A stretch of DNA of 64,000 nt, from the NCBI GenBank assembly GCA_023140195.1, contig JAGLME010000004.1:374637-438636 (forward strand), read 5' to 3'. The notes under the pieces are model-generated. The model did not search any database. It had not been told where the DNA came from and worked only from the letters and a program-made list of their open reading frames with translations. The stretch comes from Thermoplasmata archaeon (GTDB lineage: Archaea > Thermoplasmatota > Thermoplasmata > RBG-16-68-12 > SOIM01). The position numbers were made by a program, and so were the translations under genes. Positions 8,279 to 16,173 of this stretch are shown piece by piece (the first letter of the stretch is position 1; each line of letters starts with the position of its first letter).

Positions 8279-9136
8279 ATGATTAGACAGCTCATCGCAA
8301 AGCTTCTACGATCAACTGGATGTTCGGTGTCATTGGAGGGGGATGTTCTTACGGCATCGAGAGGTGACGCGAGGTTGACCTTCGGTTTCCCTTCCGAGAA
8401 CTCCTTGCAGGACGTACTGGATCAAATTGCCGGCAAGGGTGGACAGGGAGTGCTGGTGCCCATGCTCGACGAGCCCATTGAAGCGCCTGGGATCATAATC
8501 CTTGACCGGGAGGATTTGGAGAACGACGTGATGCAGGTCCTTCTTGGAAAGAAGAAGACGAGAGAGACCGTCCTAGGAGATCTGGTAACCGACTGCCTGG
8601 GAGAAATGGACAAGGTCCCCGAGGCGATGGTGAGGCCAACGCTTGAGAAGGAAGACGTTGTGGAGATCGGCAACAAGATGGTTGACGGGTTCAACTACAT
8701 ACTGGACCTGGTTCCATATTTCGTTTTCGAGTACACTTCCTTGGTCGAGTATGATGGAGAGGTCCAAGAGTCCAAGGGAACGATCGGGGTCAATGCACTG
8801 ACCGAATCCCCGGAGATATGGGAACATGACATGGAGAGAATGGACGGAATCGAGTACTTCGACAGGAAGCGGGAGCCCAAGACTGATGAAGTGGAGGCCT
8901 TCCAGATAGCCCAGCGGAAAGTGATAGAACTTGGGACCGTGGTCAAGGAGAGCGTCAAGGAGAGAGAGGACGCAACCATTCAACAGAAGAAGAGCGTCAA
9001 ACCCAAGAAAGAGGATGTCCAGTTAGAGGGGTTGGGACTGGTGTACCTTCCCATCTGGTGCGTGGAGGGTTCGAAGGGCAGCATAATCATCAATGCTAGT
9101 ACGGGCAAGATCCTGAAGGAGGATCTGTATTCATAG
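8279..9136 (+). CDS. Conserved-looking soluble protein of unknown function
   Basis: 285 residues, no signal peptide or membrane helix. The first 80 or so residues are alpha/beta (RLTFGFP, GQGVLVPML, PGIIILDRED), a pattern compatible with a small nuclease-like or sensory fold. The second half (YFVFEYTSLVEY, GTIGVNAL, LVYLPIWCVEG, GSIIINASTGKI) looks like a beta domain that binds or displays something, with a Lys/Glu-rich helical stretch between. A GGAGGG Shine-Dalgarno at 8271-8276 fixes the ATG at 8279. I do not recognise a family and give no function. Confidence 0.75.
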   Translation: MIRQLIAKLLRSTGCSVSLEGDVLTASRGDARLTFGFPSENSLQDVLDQIAGKGGQGVLVPMLDEPIEAPGIIILDREDLENDVMQVLLGKKKTRETVLGDLVTDCLGEMDKVPEAMVRPTLEKEDVVEIGNKMVDGFNYILDLVPYFVFEYTSLVEYDGEVQESKGTIGVNALTESPEIWEHDMERMDGIEYFDRKREPKTDEVEAFQIAQRKVIELGTVVKESVKEREDATIQQKKSVKPKKEDVQLEGLGLVYLPIWCVEGSKGSIIINASTGKILKEDLYS

Positions 9137-9223
9137 AGATCGATGGCCACTATTGGTGCAACCTGAACCGATGTGGTGTTCCCTACTGCTTTTCCTTTTC
9201 TCGTTGATGATTTCTCAATGAAA

Positions 9224-9236
9224 AGTTTTTTATTTC
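9224..9236 (+). promoter_or_regulatory. TATA-like promoter element before the glycine-zipper gene
   Basis: An A/T run (GTTTTTTATTT) centred about 35 nt before the ATG at 9266 fits an archaeal TATA box with a very short leader. The T tract could equally serve as termination signal for the upstream gene ending at 9136. Confidence 0.4.
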
Positions 9237-9265
9237 TCGGGATGTTCTGAAGTTCGGGTACTTAG

Positions 9266-9472
9266 ATGGCAGCCTCTCCTTCTCAAAATGAAAAGACGCG
9301 GCCAGAGCAAATGGGCGTTGGCCTGATGCTGGGTGGAGCGATAGGTCTTGTGATAGGGGGAGTTGCAGGTGGCGCCATCGGGGCTACCATTGGCGGTGTT
9401 CTTGGAGCAATGGTCGGACAGTTCATTGAACATTTCGAAATGACCAGAAAGGACCACGAGGGAGGTTGGTGA
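9266..9472 (+). CDS. Small glycine-zipper membrane protein
   Basis: 68 residues. After a polar 16-residue start, a single hydrophobic segment carries regularly spaced glycines (GGAIGLVIGGVAGGAIGATI, about residues 23-42, continuing GGVLGAMVG), the signature of glycine-zipper helices that pack closely in membranes. The stop is one base from the start of the following membrane-protein gene, so they probably work or are expressed together. Glycine-zipper proteins include pore-formers and membrane scaffolds; no specific role can be given. Confidence 0.7.
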   Translation: MAASPSQNEKTRPEQMGVGLMLGGAIGLVIGGVAGGAIGATIGGVLGAMVGQFIEHFEMTRKDHEGGW

Positions 9473-9473
9473 G

Positions 9474-9914
9474 ATGAGCGAGAAGAGCCATCTCGAGATT
9501 GCGTTCATAGGTCGAACGTACATGATTCTCCTTTATGTCATCGCGTCCATCTTCCTTCTGCTGATACTCGGCGAGATACTCAACAATGCAACCGAGAATC
9601 CTGACAGCACGTACAGCCTGTACTTCGCACTGTCGATATGGATGACCTTCATCGCCGGGGGAATCGTGTACGAATGGCACAGACTCGCATTCAAGAGGCT
9701 GGGCATGGAGAAGAGGTCTGTGAAGATCGTATTGCCGCTGGTCTTCCTTTTGATAGCCGGCATGGTCGTCATCCTCATTTCGGCAAGCCCCTACCATCCC
9801 GCGATACGGTTCGTCATCTCTGTGATAGCCGTGATATCCATTTGGATCATCAGAAGATCCCTGACGATGGCAATCAAGGACAGGTTGAGATCGGTCAGGG
9901 AAAGAGAGTTCTAG
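9474..9914 (+). CDS. Membrane protein of unknown function, four helices
   Basis: 146 residues with four predicted transmembrane helices (about 15-35, 48-66, 82-102, 108-127) and a basic C-terminal tail. It starts one base after the stop of the glycine-zipper gene with GGAGGGAGG upstream (about 9459-9467), so the two form an operon. No family recognised. Confidence 0.7.
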   Translation: MSEKSHLEIAFIGRTYMILLYVIASIFLLLILGEILNNATENPDSTYSLYFALSIWMTFIAGGIVYEWHRLAFKRLGMEKRSVKIVLPLVFLLIAGMVVILISASPYHPAIRFVISVIAVISIWIIRRSLTMAIKDRLRSVREREF

Positions 9915-9921
9915 AGGCCCA

Positions 9922-10371
9922 TCAGGACATATCCAGTTCTTGAATCGTTTTGGCGATCTTCTCCCAATGACTGCCCTGCCAGTAGTACTTTTCACATTCT
10001 GAACAGAACCAGAAATCCTCTTGTCGGTCGAAGACCCCTTCGGGAACCTTGCCTTCCACAGAGGACTTGTCGACCCTATCAACAACAGAATTGCACAGGG
10101 AGCACCTTGACATTGGTTCGGTGACCTTCAGGTCGAGCTCGGACAGGACGAACTTCACCTGTTCTTCGAGAACGTCGCTCTCGACGTAGAGCGCACGCAC
10201 CTTGGTGGTGCTGGCGAGCTCCTTGTCCCTGGTGATGACCATCCTGTCTTCTTGAGCGGCGACATCCCTAATCTCGCTGTCCGCGACCGGCCCTGGATAG
10301 ATGACATCGAACCCCAGAAGCCTCAACCATTTGGCAAGAGTTCCAAGCATGTGGTCGCACACGAACTTCAA
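9922..10371 (-). CDS. Mut7-C RNase domain protein with zinc ribbon
   Basis: 149 residues. The N-terminal half is a PIN-like Mut7-C domain with the acidic residues of a nuclease site: FVCDHMLG at the start and VITRDKELA near residue 45. The C-terminal half is a zinc ribbon, RCSLCN near 90 and FCSEC near 123. Members are predicted RNases (Mut7-C is named for the C. elegans exonuclease Mut-7) but are little studied. It overlaps the upstream reductase gene by four bases (ATGA), so it is translated from the same message as a riboflavin-pathway enzyme. Confidence 0.88.
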   Translation of the reverse strand: MKFVCDHMLGTLAKWLRLLGFDVIYPGPVADSEIRDVAAQEDRMVITRDKELASTTKVRALYVESDVLEEQVKFVLSELDLKVTEPMSRCSLCNSVVDRVDKSSVEGKVPEGVFDRQEDFWFCSECEKYYWQGSHWEKIAKTIQELDMS

Positions 10372-11009
10372 CGCTTCACCTCATACTCGAGGAGGATCCC
10401 ATCCCCAAGCTGCGTCGACCTGGTCAGAGCAAGCGGAATGATGTCCTCGAACGAGGCCGCACCCTCACCGCCTGCCATGGTAGGAGAACCAATGCCCCCG
10501 ATGATCAGGCTCCCAACGAATATCTTGAGCTCATCGGCGAGCCCTTCCTTCAAGAACGACCAGATCACGGTTTCCCCGCCTTCCACAAGCAGTTTCCGGA
10601 CACCCCGTTCGTACAAGAACTCCACCGCGGCAGAAAGGTTCACCTTCTCATTCCCGAACCTTGCGACCTCGGCCTCGCCGAATGTTGATTCGGAGGATTG
10701 GGAAGTAAGTATCAAAGTGGGTGCATCATCACTCAGGACCTCGGAGTCCATCGGTGTCCTTCCCTTCGAATCCAGGACGACACGTAGGGGATTCCTGACC
10801 TCATCCACGTGCTTCTCCTTCACGGTGAGCTTTGGGTCGTCCGATAGAATAGTGCCTATGCCGACGAGGATCGCATCGCACTCATTCCTGAGTCTGTGAA
10901 CCCTCTCCATGTCCTCTTCGTTCGATATCCTCGTCTGCTTTCGGGAGGGCAGAGCGATCTTGCCGTCTGCGGACATTGCACAGTTGATAATGGTATGTGG
11001 AAGCAACAT
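10368..11009 (-). CDS. arfC: 2,5-diamino-6-(ribosylamino)-4(3H)-pyrimidinone 5'-phosphate reductase (RibD-C domain)
   Basis: NADPH-dependent reductase of archaeal riboflavin (and F420 precursor) synthesis; it reduces the ribosyl side chain. 213 aa, RibD C-terminal/DHFR-like fold. Markers are PHTIINCAMSADGKIA at the start, EDMERVHRLRNECDAILVG near residue 40, and LLVEGGETV near 140. It lacks the deaminase domain of bacterial RibD, as usual in archaea. An A/T-rich element near 11028-11040 is a likely promoter. The Mut7-C RNase gene follows with a 4-bp overlap. Confidence 0.92.
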   Translation of the reverse strand: MLLPHTIINCAMSADGKIALPSRKQTRISNEEDMERVHRLRNECDAILVGIGTILSDDPKLTVKEKHVDEVRNPLRVVLDSKGRTPMDSEVLSDDAPTLILTSQSSESTFGEAEVARFGNEKVNLSAAVEFLYERGVRKLLVEGGETVIWSFLKEGLADELKIFVGSLIIGGIGSPTMAGGEGAASFEDIIPLALTRSTQLGDGILLEYEVKR

Positions 11010-11090
11010 CCAGGGTATTCACGCTCCTCATAATAATTGTTGGTAATCTAATCAAGAGGTTTAAGTAGGGATAGTGAATTTGCCTTCCCA

Positions 11091-11870
11091 ATGGCTCCAC
11101 AGGGTGACGTCCACATATACGAATTGAAGAGGATGGACCTGAAGGGGGCGACCGTTATCGACGGCTTTCCGAGCGTCGGTCTGGTCAGCTCCATCGTGGC
11201 GAACTATCTCATAAACGCCCTCTCACTCGAACAGATAGGCATGATGGACTCCGTTTACTTCCCAACGGTTTCCCTCATCAGAGAGGGTGAGCCGATGAAC
11301 CCGGTGAGGATCTATGCCGGGAGGGAGCCCGCGGGTAAGCCCCATGACAAGATTGTGGTGTTCATCTCCGAGTTCCAGCCACCTCCGAACCTCATAAAGG
11401 TGATCGCATCGGCAGTACTGGACTGGGCGCAGGAACAGAAATGCAAAATGATGGTGTGCCCCGAGGGACTGATAGTCGATAAGGACAAGGACATGGCGGT
11501 CAACGAGAACATCGAGGTGTACGGAATAGGCAGTACGAAGGAGGGTTCGGAACTACTGAAGAACCATAACGTGACCATCTTCGAGGAAGGTGTGATCACC
11601 GGTGTCGCGGGAGTTCTCCTGAACGAGGGCAAGAAGAGGGATTTCAACGTCCTCAGCCTTCTATCCGAGGCGCATCCAGATTATCCGGACGCAAGGGCAG
11701 CTGCCAGAGTCATTGAGACGATAGACAAACTGCTTCTGCACACCGAACTTGACGCACAGCCGTTGTACGAAGAGGCGGAGAGGATCGAGGACCAGTTGAA
11801 GACAATACACGCACAGACGCAGGTGGCAAAGAAGTCCCCGGTTCCAACGCGGCCTTCCATGTACGGCTAG
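11091..11870 (+). CDS. PAC2-family protein, proteasome assembly chaperone-like
   Basis: 259 residues of the PAC2/DUF75 family, whose archaeal members (PbaA/PbaB-like) are related to eukaryotic proteasome assembly chaperones. It shows the opening strand ATVIDGFPSVGLVSSIVANYL, the EGVITGVAGVLLNEG motif near residue 165 and a helical C-terminus. A TTTAAGTA element at about 11059-11066, about 28 nt before the ATG, fits a leaderless promoter. It converges with rtcA, with one base between the stop codons. Confidence 0.88.
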   Translation: MAPQGDVHIYELKRMDLKGATVIDGFPSVGLVSSIVANYLINALSLEQIGMMDSVYFPTVSLIREGEPMNPVRIYAGREPAGKPHDKIVVFISEFQPPPNLIKVIASAVLDWAQEQKCKMMVCPEGLIVDKDKDMAVNENIEVYGIGSTKEGSELLKNHNVTIFEEGVITGVAGVLLNEGKKRDFNVLSLLSEAHPDYPDARAAARVIETIDKLLLHTELDAQPLYEEAERIEDQLKTIHAQTQVAKKSPVPTRPSMYG

Positions 11871-11871
11871 A

Positions 11872-12903
11872 TCATCCGGGCCTTACACTAATCTTGTGCA
11901 GATCTCCATGCGTTGACTTTTCGAATTCTACGTCGAAGAACTGTTCAATGAGCCACATGTTGGTCTTGATATGATTCGTCAGTTCCCTCACGAGGAAGGA
12001 TGATTCCCCATCGGCCATGGCCATGTAAGGCAGTAACTGGTCAGAAAGGTGGATGTCCAGCGTTGCACCGCTCTTGATCTCCTTCCAAAGCTCTTTTGAT
12101 GCGATCTCACCGACGGTCTCGGCCTTGACACCTCTTTCGGCAGTTGCGTTCCCTCCCAACACAGTGTCTTCATTCTCCGCCCAGAGGACTATCGCCCCGC
12201 CTTGACCAAACGCTTCATCCCCGAGGAATATCTCGGAAACGATATCGGGCCTCCCCAATCTGATGAGGTCCTTCTTTGCGGACTTGACCATCCGTTCAGG
12301 GATGTGGCCAGGTAGATTGCCAACGTGTGAGATACCTTTGATCATCAGCTGTCCCTTCAGTTCATCCAGTTGCAGGGGTGAAAGCGTTTCTTTGGGTTCG
12401 ATGTGAAGTACGACCTTTCCTCCGCCTTTTGGATAATAGCCCCTCTTGACGCTCTCCACCTTTGCGAAGACACCCATCTTCTCGATCATTGGCAGGAACA
12501 CGTTCCGGAAGTAGTCCATAGGAGGAGCCCAGCGTACATCTGTACCTCCGGTGACGGTCAGAACGCTCTTCGCGGGTGCGTGAAGCGCGGGTATGAAGCA
12601 AGCCTGGAAGACAAGTGTGATGCTACCTGCGGTCCCGATATCGAAGCGGAACTTTCCTCCCTTCAGTGCTCGGGGATGGAACTCGACCTTCCGTGATCCT
12701 ATGTCCAAACCTTCCACTTTCGCATCGCACATCTCCCCCACCGACCTGATAGCGGTCAGGTGCTGTGCGGCCAGACCGGGTTTCTTTCTTCCGGCCCTAA
12801 TCTCCGCTATCTTGACGCTCTTGCCGGTCACTGCAGACAGAGCGACCGACATCCTGAGTATCTGTCCGCCTCCTTCTCCATAGGAGCCGTCTATCTCGAT
12901 CAT
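11872..12903 (-). CDS. rtcA: RNA 3'-terminal phosphate cyclase
   Basis: Converts 3'-phosphate RNA ends to 2',3'-cyclic phosphates through a covalent enzyme-AMP intermediate. 343 aa, the normal length. The N-terminus has DGSYGEGGGQILR (nucleotide binding) and the RAGRKKPGLAAQHL segment. The segment TNHIKTN near residue 317 holds the His that is adenylated in the E. coli enzyme. No rtcB is visible nearby. Confidence 0.96.
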   Translation of the reverse strand: MIEIDGSYGEGGGQILRMSVALSAVTGKSVKIAEIRAGRKKPGLAAQHLTAIRSVGEMCDAKVEGLDIGSRKVEFHPRALKGGKFRFDIGTAGSITLVFQACFIPALHAPAKSVLTVTGGTDVRWAPPMDYFRNVFLPMIEKMGVFAKVESVKRGYYPKGGGKVVLHIEPKETLSPLQLDELKGQLMIKGISHVGNLPGHIPERMVKSAKKDLIRLGRPDIVSEIFLGDEAFGQGGAIVLWAENEDTVLGGNATAERGVKAETVGEIASKELWKEIKSGATLDIHLSDQLLPYMAMADGESSFLVRELTNHIKTNMWLIEQFFDVEFEKSTHGDLHKISVRPG

Positions 12904-12962
12904 TCCCGCACCTTACTGATAGCGCAACTCATTGCTGTATCTAATGGTTTCTTGCCGATGAT

Positions 12963-13241
12963 TCACTCCAACCAGGAATATCCCGAACTCCGATGGAAGA
13001 TCCTCACAACGAGAATCTCGCTCTCTTCGATGGTGTACACCACTCGATAATCCCCGACGCGCAATCGGAAGTAATCCCTCCTGGGGCCCTTGAGTCGGTT
13101 GACTTCAGCCTTCGGTCGAGAATGGGTCGGATCATCACGTATCTCGATGAGACCTTTCTTGACGCGTTCCCTGGTCCCCTCTTCCAGGATACGTAGTTGC
13201 TTTCTGGCGGTCTGGGAGACCAGTACTTCATACTTCGTCAA
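12963..13241 (-). CDS. relE: RelE/ParE-family toxin (mRNA interferase-like)
   Basis: 92 residues with the RelE fold: YEVLVSQTARKQLRIL strand-helix start, then NRLKGPRRDYFRLRVGDYRVVYTI near residue 48, typical of RelE/ParE cores with basic active-site residues, and the terminal strand ILVVRIFHRS. RelE toxins cleave mRNA on the ribosome. The start overlaps the end of the upstream small gene by 14 bp, the usual antitoxin-toxin arrangement. Confidence 0.93.
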   Translation of the reverse strand: MTKYEVLVSQTARKQLRILEEGTRERVKKGLIEIRDDPTHSRPKAEVNRLKGPRRDYFRLRVGDYRVVYTIEESEILVVRIFHRSSGYSWLE

Positions 13242-13428
13242 GGGGAACGAACTCCTCCTTGTCCACTATCCTATCCAGATCCGCGTAGAATTCGATTTCC
13301 CTGGCAGCCTTCATCAACCGCCTGATGAGCTTGTCGTATGTCTCACCCTTGTGCCCTATCTCCAGGAGCCTGTCCCGGGTATCCTTCTGAATCTGTATCG
13401 TAGTAACCTGGCTCATGACAATACCCAT
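13228..13428 (-). CDS. relB: Antitoxin partner of the RelE-type toxin
   Basis: 66 residues. The N-terminal part (VTTIQIQKDTRDRLLEIGHKG) resembles a ribbon-helix-helix DNA-binding domain, followed by an acidic tail that would wrap the toxin (VDKEEFVPLDEV). Starts at 13428 or 13416 are both possible (MGIVMSQ). The upstream stretch 13437-13463 is almost pure A/T with repeated TATA elements, a probable self-repressed promoter. Confidence 0.85.
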   Translation of the reverse strand: MGIVMSQVTTIQIQKDTRDRLLEIGHKGETYDKLIRRLMKAAREIEFYADLDRIVDKEEFVPLDEV

Positions 13429-13436
13429 ATGAGTTT

Positions 13437-13463
13437 CTATATGTTATTATATGTTATATATAG
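13437..13463 (-). promoter_or_regulatory. A/T-rich promoter/operator region of the toxin-antitoxin pair
   Basis: A run of overlapping ATAT/ATATA motifs immediately upstream of the antitoxin start, in three near-direct copies of TATATGTTAT-like sequence on the plus strand (around 13439-13461). It can hold a TATA box and binding sites for the RHH antitoxin. Confidence 0.5.
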
Positions 13464-13526
13464 TCTTCTTGATACCAGGCCCTACACGGTTCTCAGGACC
13501 GATTTTGTCGGGATGAGGACAAAGGG

Positions 13527-13536
13527 TTTATTTACC
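13527..13536 (+). promoter_or_regulatory. TATA box of the nucleotide-sugar operon
   Basis: GTTTATTTAC centred about 31 nt before the ATG at 13562. This spacing supports that ATG, rather than the GTG at 13547, as the start of the acetyltransferase gene. Confidence 0.55.
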
Positions 13537-13561
13537 GCATACATTTGTGAGTAAGAATTCC

Positions 13562-14101
13562 ATGGCACCAACAATACATCCCACAGCACATGTGTCCGAG
13601 GACGCCCAAATCGGTGAAGGGACCCAGATCTGGCACGAGGTCCAGATCAGGGAAGGAGCGAAGGTGGGCAAGGACTGCAGACTGGGCAAGTGCGTTTACA
13701 TAGGCGTGGACGTGGAGATCGGGGACAACTGCAAGATCCAGAACAGGGCCACAATCTACCAAGGGGTCAAGGTGGGCAGTGATGTTTTCATAGGCCCTCA
13801 CGTGGTGTTCACCAACGACCTCTATCCAAGAGCGGCAACGGTCGACTGGAAGGTCGTTCCAACGATCGTCAAGGACGGAAGCTCCATAGGAGCCAATTCG
13901 ACCATACTCTGCGGCATAACCATCGGGGAATACGCCATGATCGGAGCGGGTTCGGTGGTGACAAGGGATGTGGAGCCACATGAGCTCATAATTGGCAACC
14001 CAGCCAAGAGAGTGGGGTACGTCTGTCACTGCGGCAGGAAACTGATGAACAACTACTGCAAGCACTGTAACAAGAAGGTGACCGTGGGAGCTTTCGAATG
14101 A
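13562..14101 (+). CDS. wbpD: Hexapeptide-repeat N-acetyltransferase, WbpD/WlbB-like
   Basis: 179 residues forming a left-handed beta-helix: hexapeptide repeats run from PTAHVSEDAQIGEG to GAGSVVTRDV, with the usual loop containing TNDLYPRA near residue 85. WbpD acetylates the 3-amino group of UDP-2-acetamido-3-amino-2,3-dideoxy-D-glucuronate. The last 30 residues carry CHC..CKHC, a small zinc-ribbon-like addition after the helix. It overlaps the aminotransferase gene by 4 bp and is the first gene of an apparent operon with WbpE- and WbpB-like enzymes. Confidence 0.92.
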   Translation: MAPTIHPTAHVSEDAQIGEGTQIWHEVQIREGAKVGKDCRLGKCVYIGVDVEIGDNCKIQNRATIYQGVKVGSDVFIGPHVVFTNDLYPRAATVDWKVVPTIVKDGSSIGANSTILCGITIGEYAMIGAGSVVTRDVEPHELIIGNPAKRVGYVCHCGRKLMNNYCKHCNKKVTVGAFE

Positions 14102-15195
14102 TACCCATCGCCAAGCCCAATATCGGGAAGGAAGAGGAAGAAGCCGTTCTGGAGGTTCTGAGGTCCGGAATGCTGGCCAGGGGCCCCAAGACCAAGGAGT
14201 TCGAAGCTTCTTTCGGACGGTACATCGGAACCGAACACGCCATAAGCACCAGCTCCGGGACGACGGCGCTTCACATCGCACTGCTTGCGAACGGGATAGG
14301 AAAGGACGATGAGGTCCTGATACCACCAGTGACCTTCTTCGCAACTGCATCCACGGTCCTGTTCTGCGGTGCCAAACCCGTTTTTGTTGACATCGATCCG
14401 GACACCTTCAACATGGACGTTGCTAAGGTGGAAGAGGCGATCACTCCCAATACCAAGGCAATTGTGCCGGTTCACATGTTCGGACAGCCAGTGGACATGA
14501 AACCCCTGATGGAGATAGCCGAGAAACATGACCTGAAGATAATCGAGGACGCCTGCCAGTCCCATGGGGCTGAGTATGATGGTAGGAAAGTGGGAACCTT
14601 TGGTGGTGCTTCTTGTTTCAGCTTCTACCCGACCAAGAACATGGTCGCTGGCGAGGGCGGAATGATAACCACTGACGACGCCGACCTCAAGACAGAGTGC
14701 ATGCTCCTGAGGGAACACGGGGAGATCACCCATTATGAACACATTGTTCTGGGCTACAACTTCAGGATGACAGAGATAGGGGCGGCCATCGGAGGGGAAC
14801 AGCTCAAGAAGCTGCCTGGGTTCATCGAGAAGAGACAGGCGAACGCGAAGAGACTGAACGAAGGATTGGGCGACCTGAAAGGCATCCAGACCCCGAAGGT
14901 CATTGATAATGCATCGCACGTTTACTATCAGTATATCATCAAGGTTGACGATTTCCCGTTGAACAGGGACGAATTGGTCGAGTTCTTGAAGAGCAAGGAT
15001 ATTGGGGCAAGACCCAGCTATCCAAAACCTCTCAGCGAGCAGGCCATACTCAGAACATTGGGTGCGAGTGCGGACTGTCCCGTTGCCAGAGGAATGCTTC
15101 CAAAGATGATGGAACTCCCGGTGCATCCACTAGTATCGGATGAAGATATCACTTACATTATCGACACGGTGAAAGTCATGGGGGGGACTTGGTAA
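14098..15195 (+). CDS. wbpE: DegT/DnrJ/EryC1/StrS aminotransferase, WbpE-like
   Basis: PLP-dependent sugar aminotransferase of 365 aa. The catalytic lysine lies in FYPTKNMVAGEGGM near residue 183; SSGTTALHIAL near 58 and EDACQSHGAEY near 155 hold the cofactor. In the pathway suggested by its neighbours it would place an amino group at C3 of the UDP-3-keto-hexuronate, using glutamate. Translation is coupled to wbpD (ATGA) and to the next gene (TAAATG). Confidence 0.93.
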   Translation: MIPIAKPNIGKEEEEAVLEVLRSGMLARGPKTKEFEASFGRYIGTEHAISTSSGTTALHIALLANGIGKDDEVLIPPVTFFATASTVLFCGAKPVFVDIDPDTFNMDVAKVEEAITPNTKAIVPVHMFGQPVDMKPLMEIAEKHDLKIIEDACQSHGAEYDGRKVGTFGGASCFSFYPTKNMVAGEGGMITTDDADLKTECMLLREHGEITHYEHIVLGYNFRMTEIGAAIGGEQLKKLPGFIEKRQANAKRLNEGLGDLKGIQTPKVIDNASHVYYQYIIKVDDFPLNRDELVEFLKSKDIGARPSYPKPLSEQAILRTLGASADCPVARGMLPKMMELPVHPLVSDEDITYIIDTVKVMGGTW

Positions 15196-16173
15196 ATGCT
15201 GAACACAGGCGTCATTGGTGTAGGATCCATGGGCAAGAACCATGCAAGGGTTCTCTCAGAGATATCCAACCTAGTTGGGATCGCGGACCCGGACAAGAGC
15301 GCTGGACAATCGGTGGCCAGCAAGACCGGAGCCCAGTACTTCGAAGACTACCACGACATGCTCGATGAGGACATCCAGGCCGTCTGCATCGCGACCCCGA
15401 CCGAGATGCATTTCGGCATCGCCCGGGACGTGATATCCAAGGGCATCCACTTCCTGGTGGAAAAGCCCATGTGCTCGACGCTGGAGGACTCGGAGAAACT
15501 GGTCGGTCTGGCAAAGGACGCAGGACTCACCATGGCCGTTGGACACATCGAAAGGCACAACCCTGTAGTTGGATTCACCAAGAGAACTCTCGAAGACGGC
15601 GCCTACGGAGATGCGATCGCCCTAGCGGCCAGGCGGGTGAGCTCTTTCCCGGCGAGGATAAAGGACGTTGGGGTGATAATGGACCTCGGCATCCACGATA
15701 TTGACGTGATGAGATACCTCCTGGGAAGCGAGGTGGAGAGCGTTTTCACACAGGGAAGAAGGCGGAAGCATGAGGTCTTCGAGGACCACGCCAACATACT
15801 CCTTGACTTCGAGAACGGGACCACTGGATTCGTTGAGATAAACTGGTTGACGCCCATGAAGGTCAGGAAACTCTCACTGACATGTTCCAAGAACTTCGTG
15901 GAGCTGGATTACGTCAAGCAGTCGCTGGTGATCTCCTCATCATCGTTGGGTGAGTTCGATCCATTCAACCTGTACCAGATACATCTGGAATACGACATCA
16001 GAAGGGTCTCCCTGCAGAAGGAGGAGCCTCTCAAGAACGAGCTCAATGATTTTCTGGATGCGGTGAACGAGAAGCGGGACCCGCTGGTCAGCGGTGAGGA
16101 TGGCTTCAAGACAATGAGGGTTGTAATGGCCGCCGCGGAATCCAGCAAGATCAAGAAAAAGGTAGAGCTCTAG
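15196..16173 (+). CDS. wbpB: Gfo/Idh/MocA-family oxidoreductase, WbpB-like
   Basis: 325 residues with a Rossmann start GVIGVGSMGKNHARVL and the family motif EKPMCST near residue 93; HIERHNP near 117 and DLGIHDIDVMRYLLG near 158 form the active-site region. WbpB oxidises C3 of UDP-GlcNAc-uronate before transamination by WbpE. Starts directly after the wbpE stop. The end overlaps the convergent dehydrogenase gene by 4 bp. Confidence 0.92.
   Translation: MLNTGVIGVGSMGKNHARVLSEISNLVGIADPDKSAGQSVASKTGAQYFEDYHDMLDEDIQAVCIATPTEMHFGIARDVISKGIHFLVEKPMCSTLEDSEKLVGLAKDAGLTMAVGHIERHNPVVGFTKRTLEDGAYGDAIALAARRVSSFPARIKDVGVIMDLGIHDIDVMRYLLGSEVESVFTQGRRRKHEVFEDHANILLDFENGTTGFVEINWLTPMKVRKLSLTCSKNFVELDYVKQSLVISSSSLGEFDPFNLYQIHLEYDIRRVSLQKEEPLKNELNDFLDAVNEKRDPLVSGEDGFKTMRVVMAAAESSKIKKKVEL

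Noticed and set aside
9423..10085. 220-codon minus-strand frame
   Set aside because: Antisense to the four-helix membrane protein and overlapping the Mut7-C gene in another frame; no motif or start signal.
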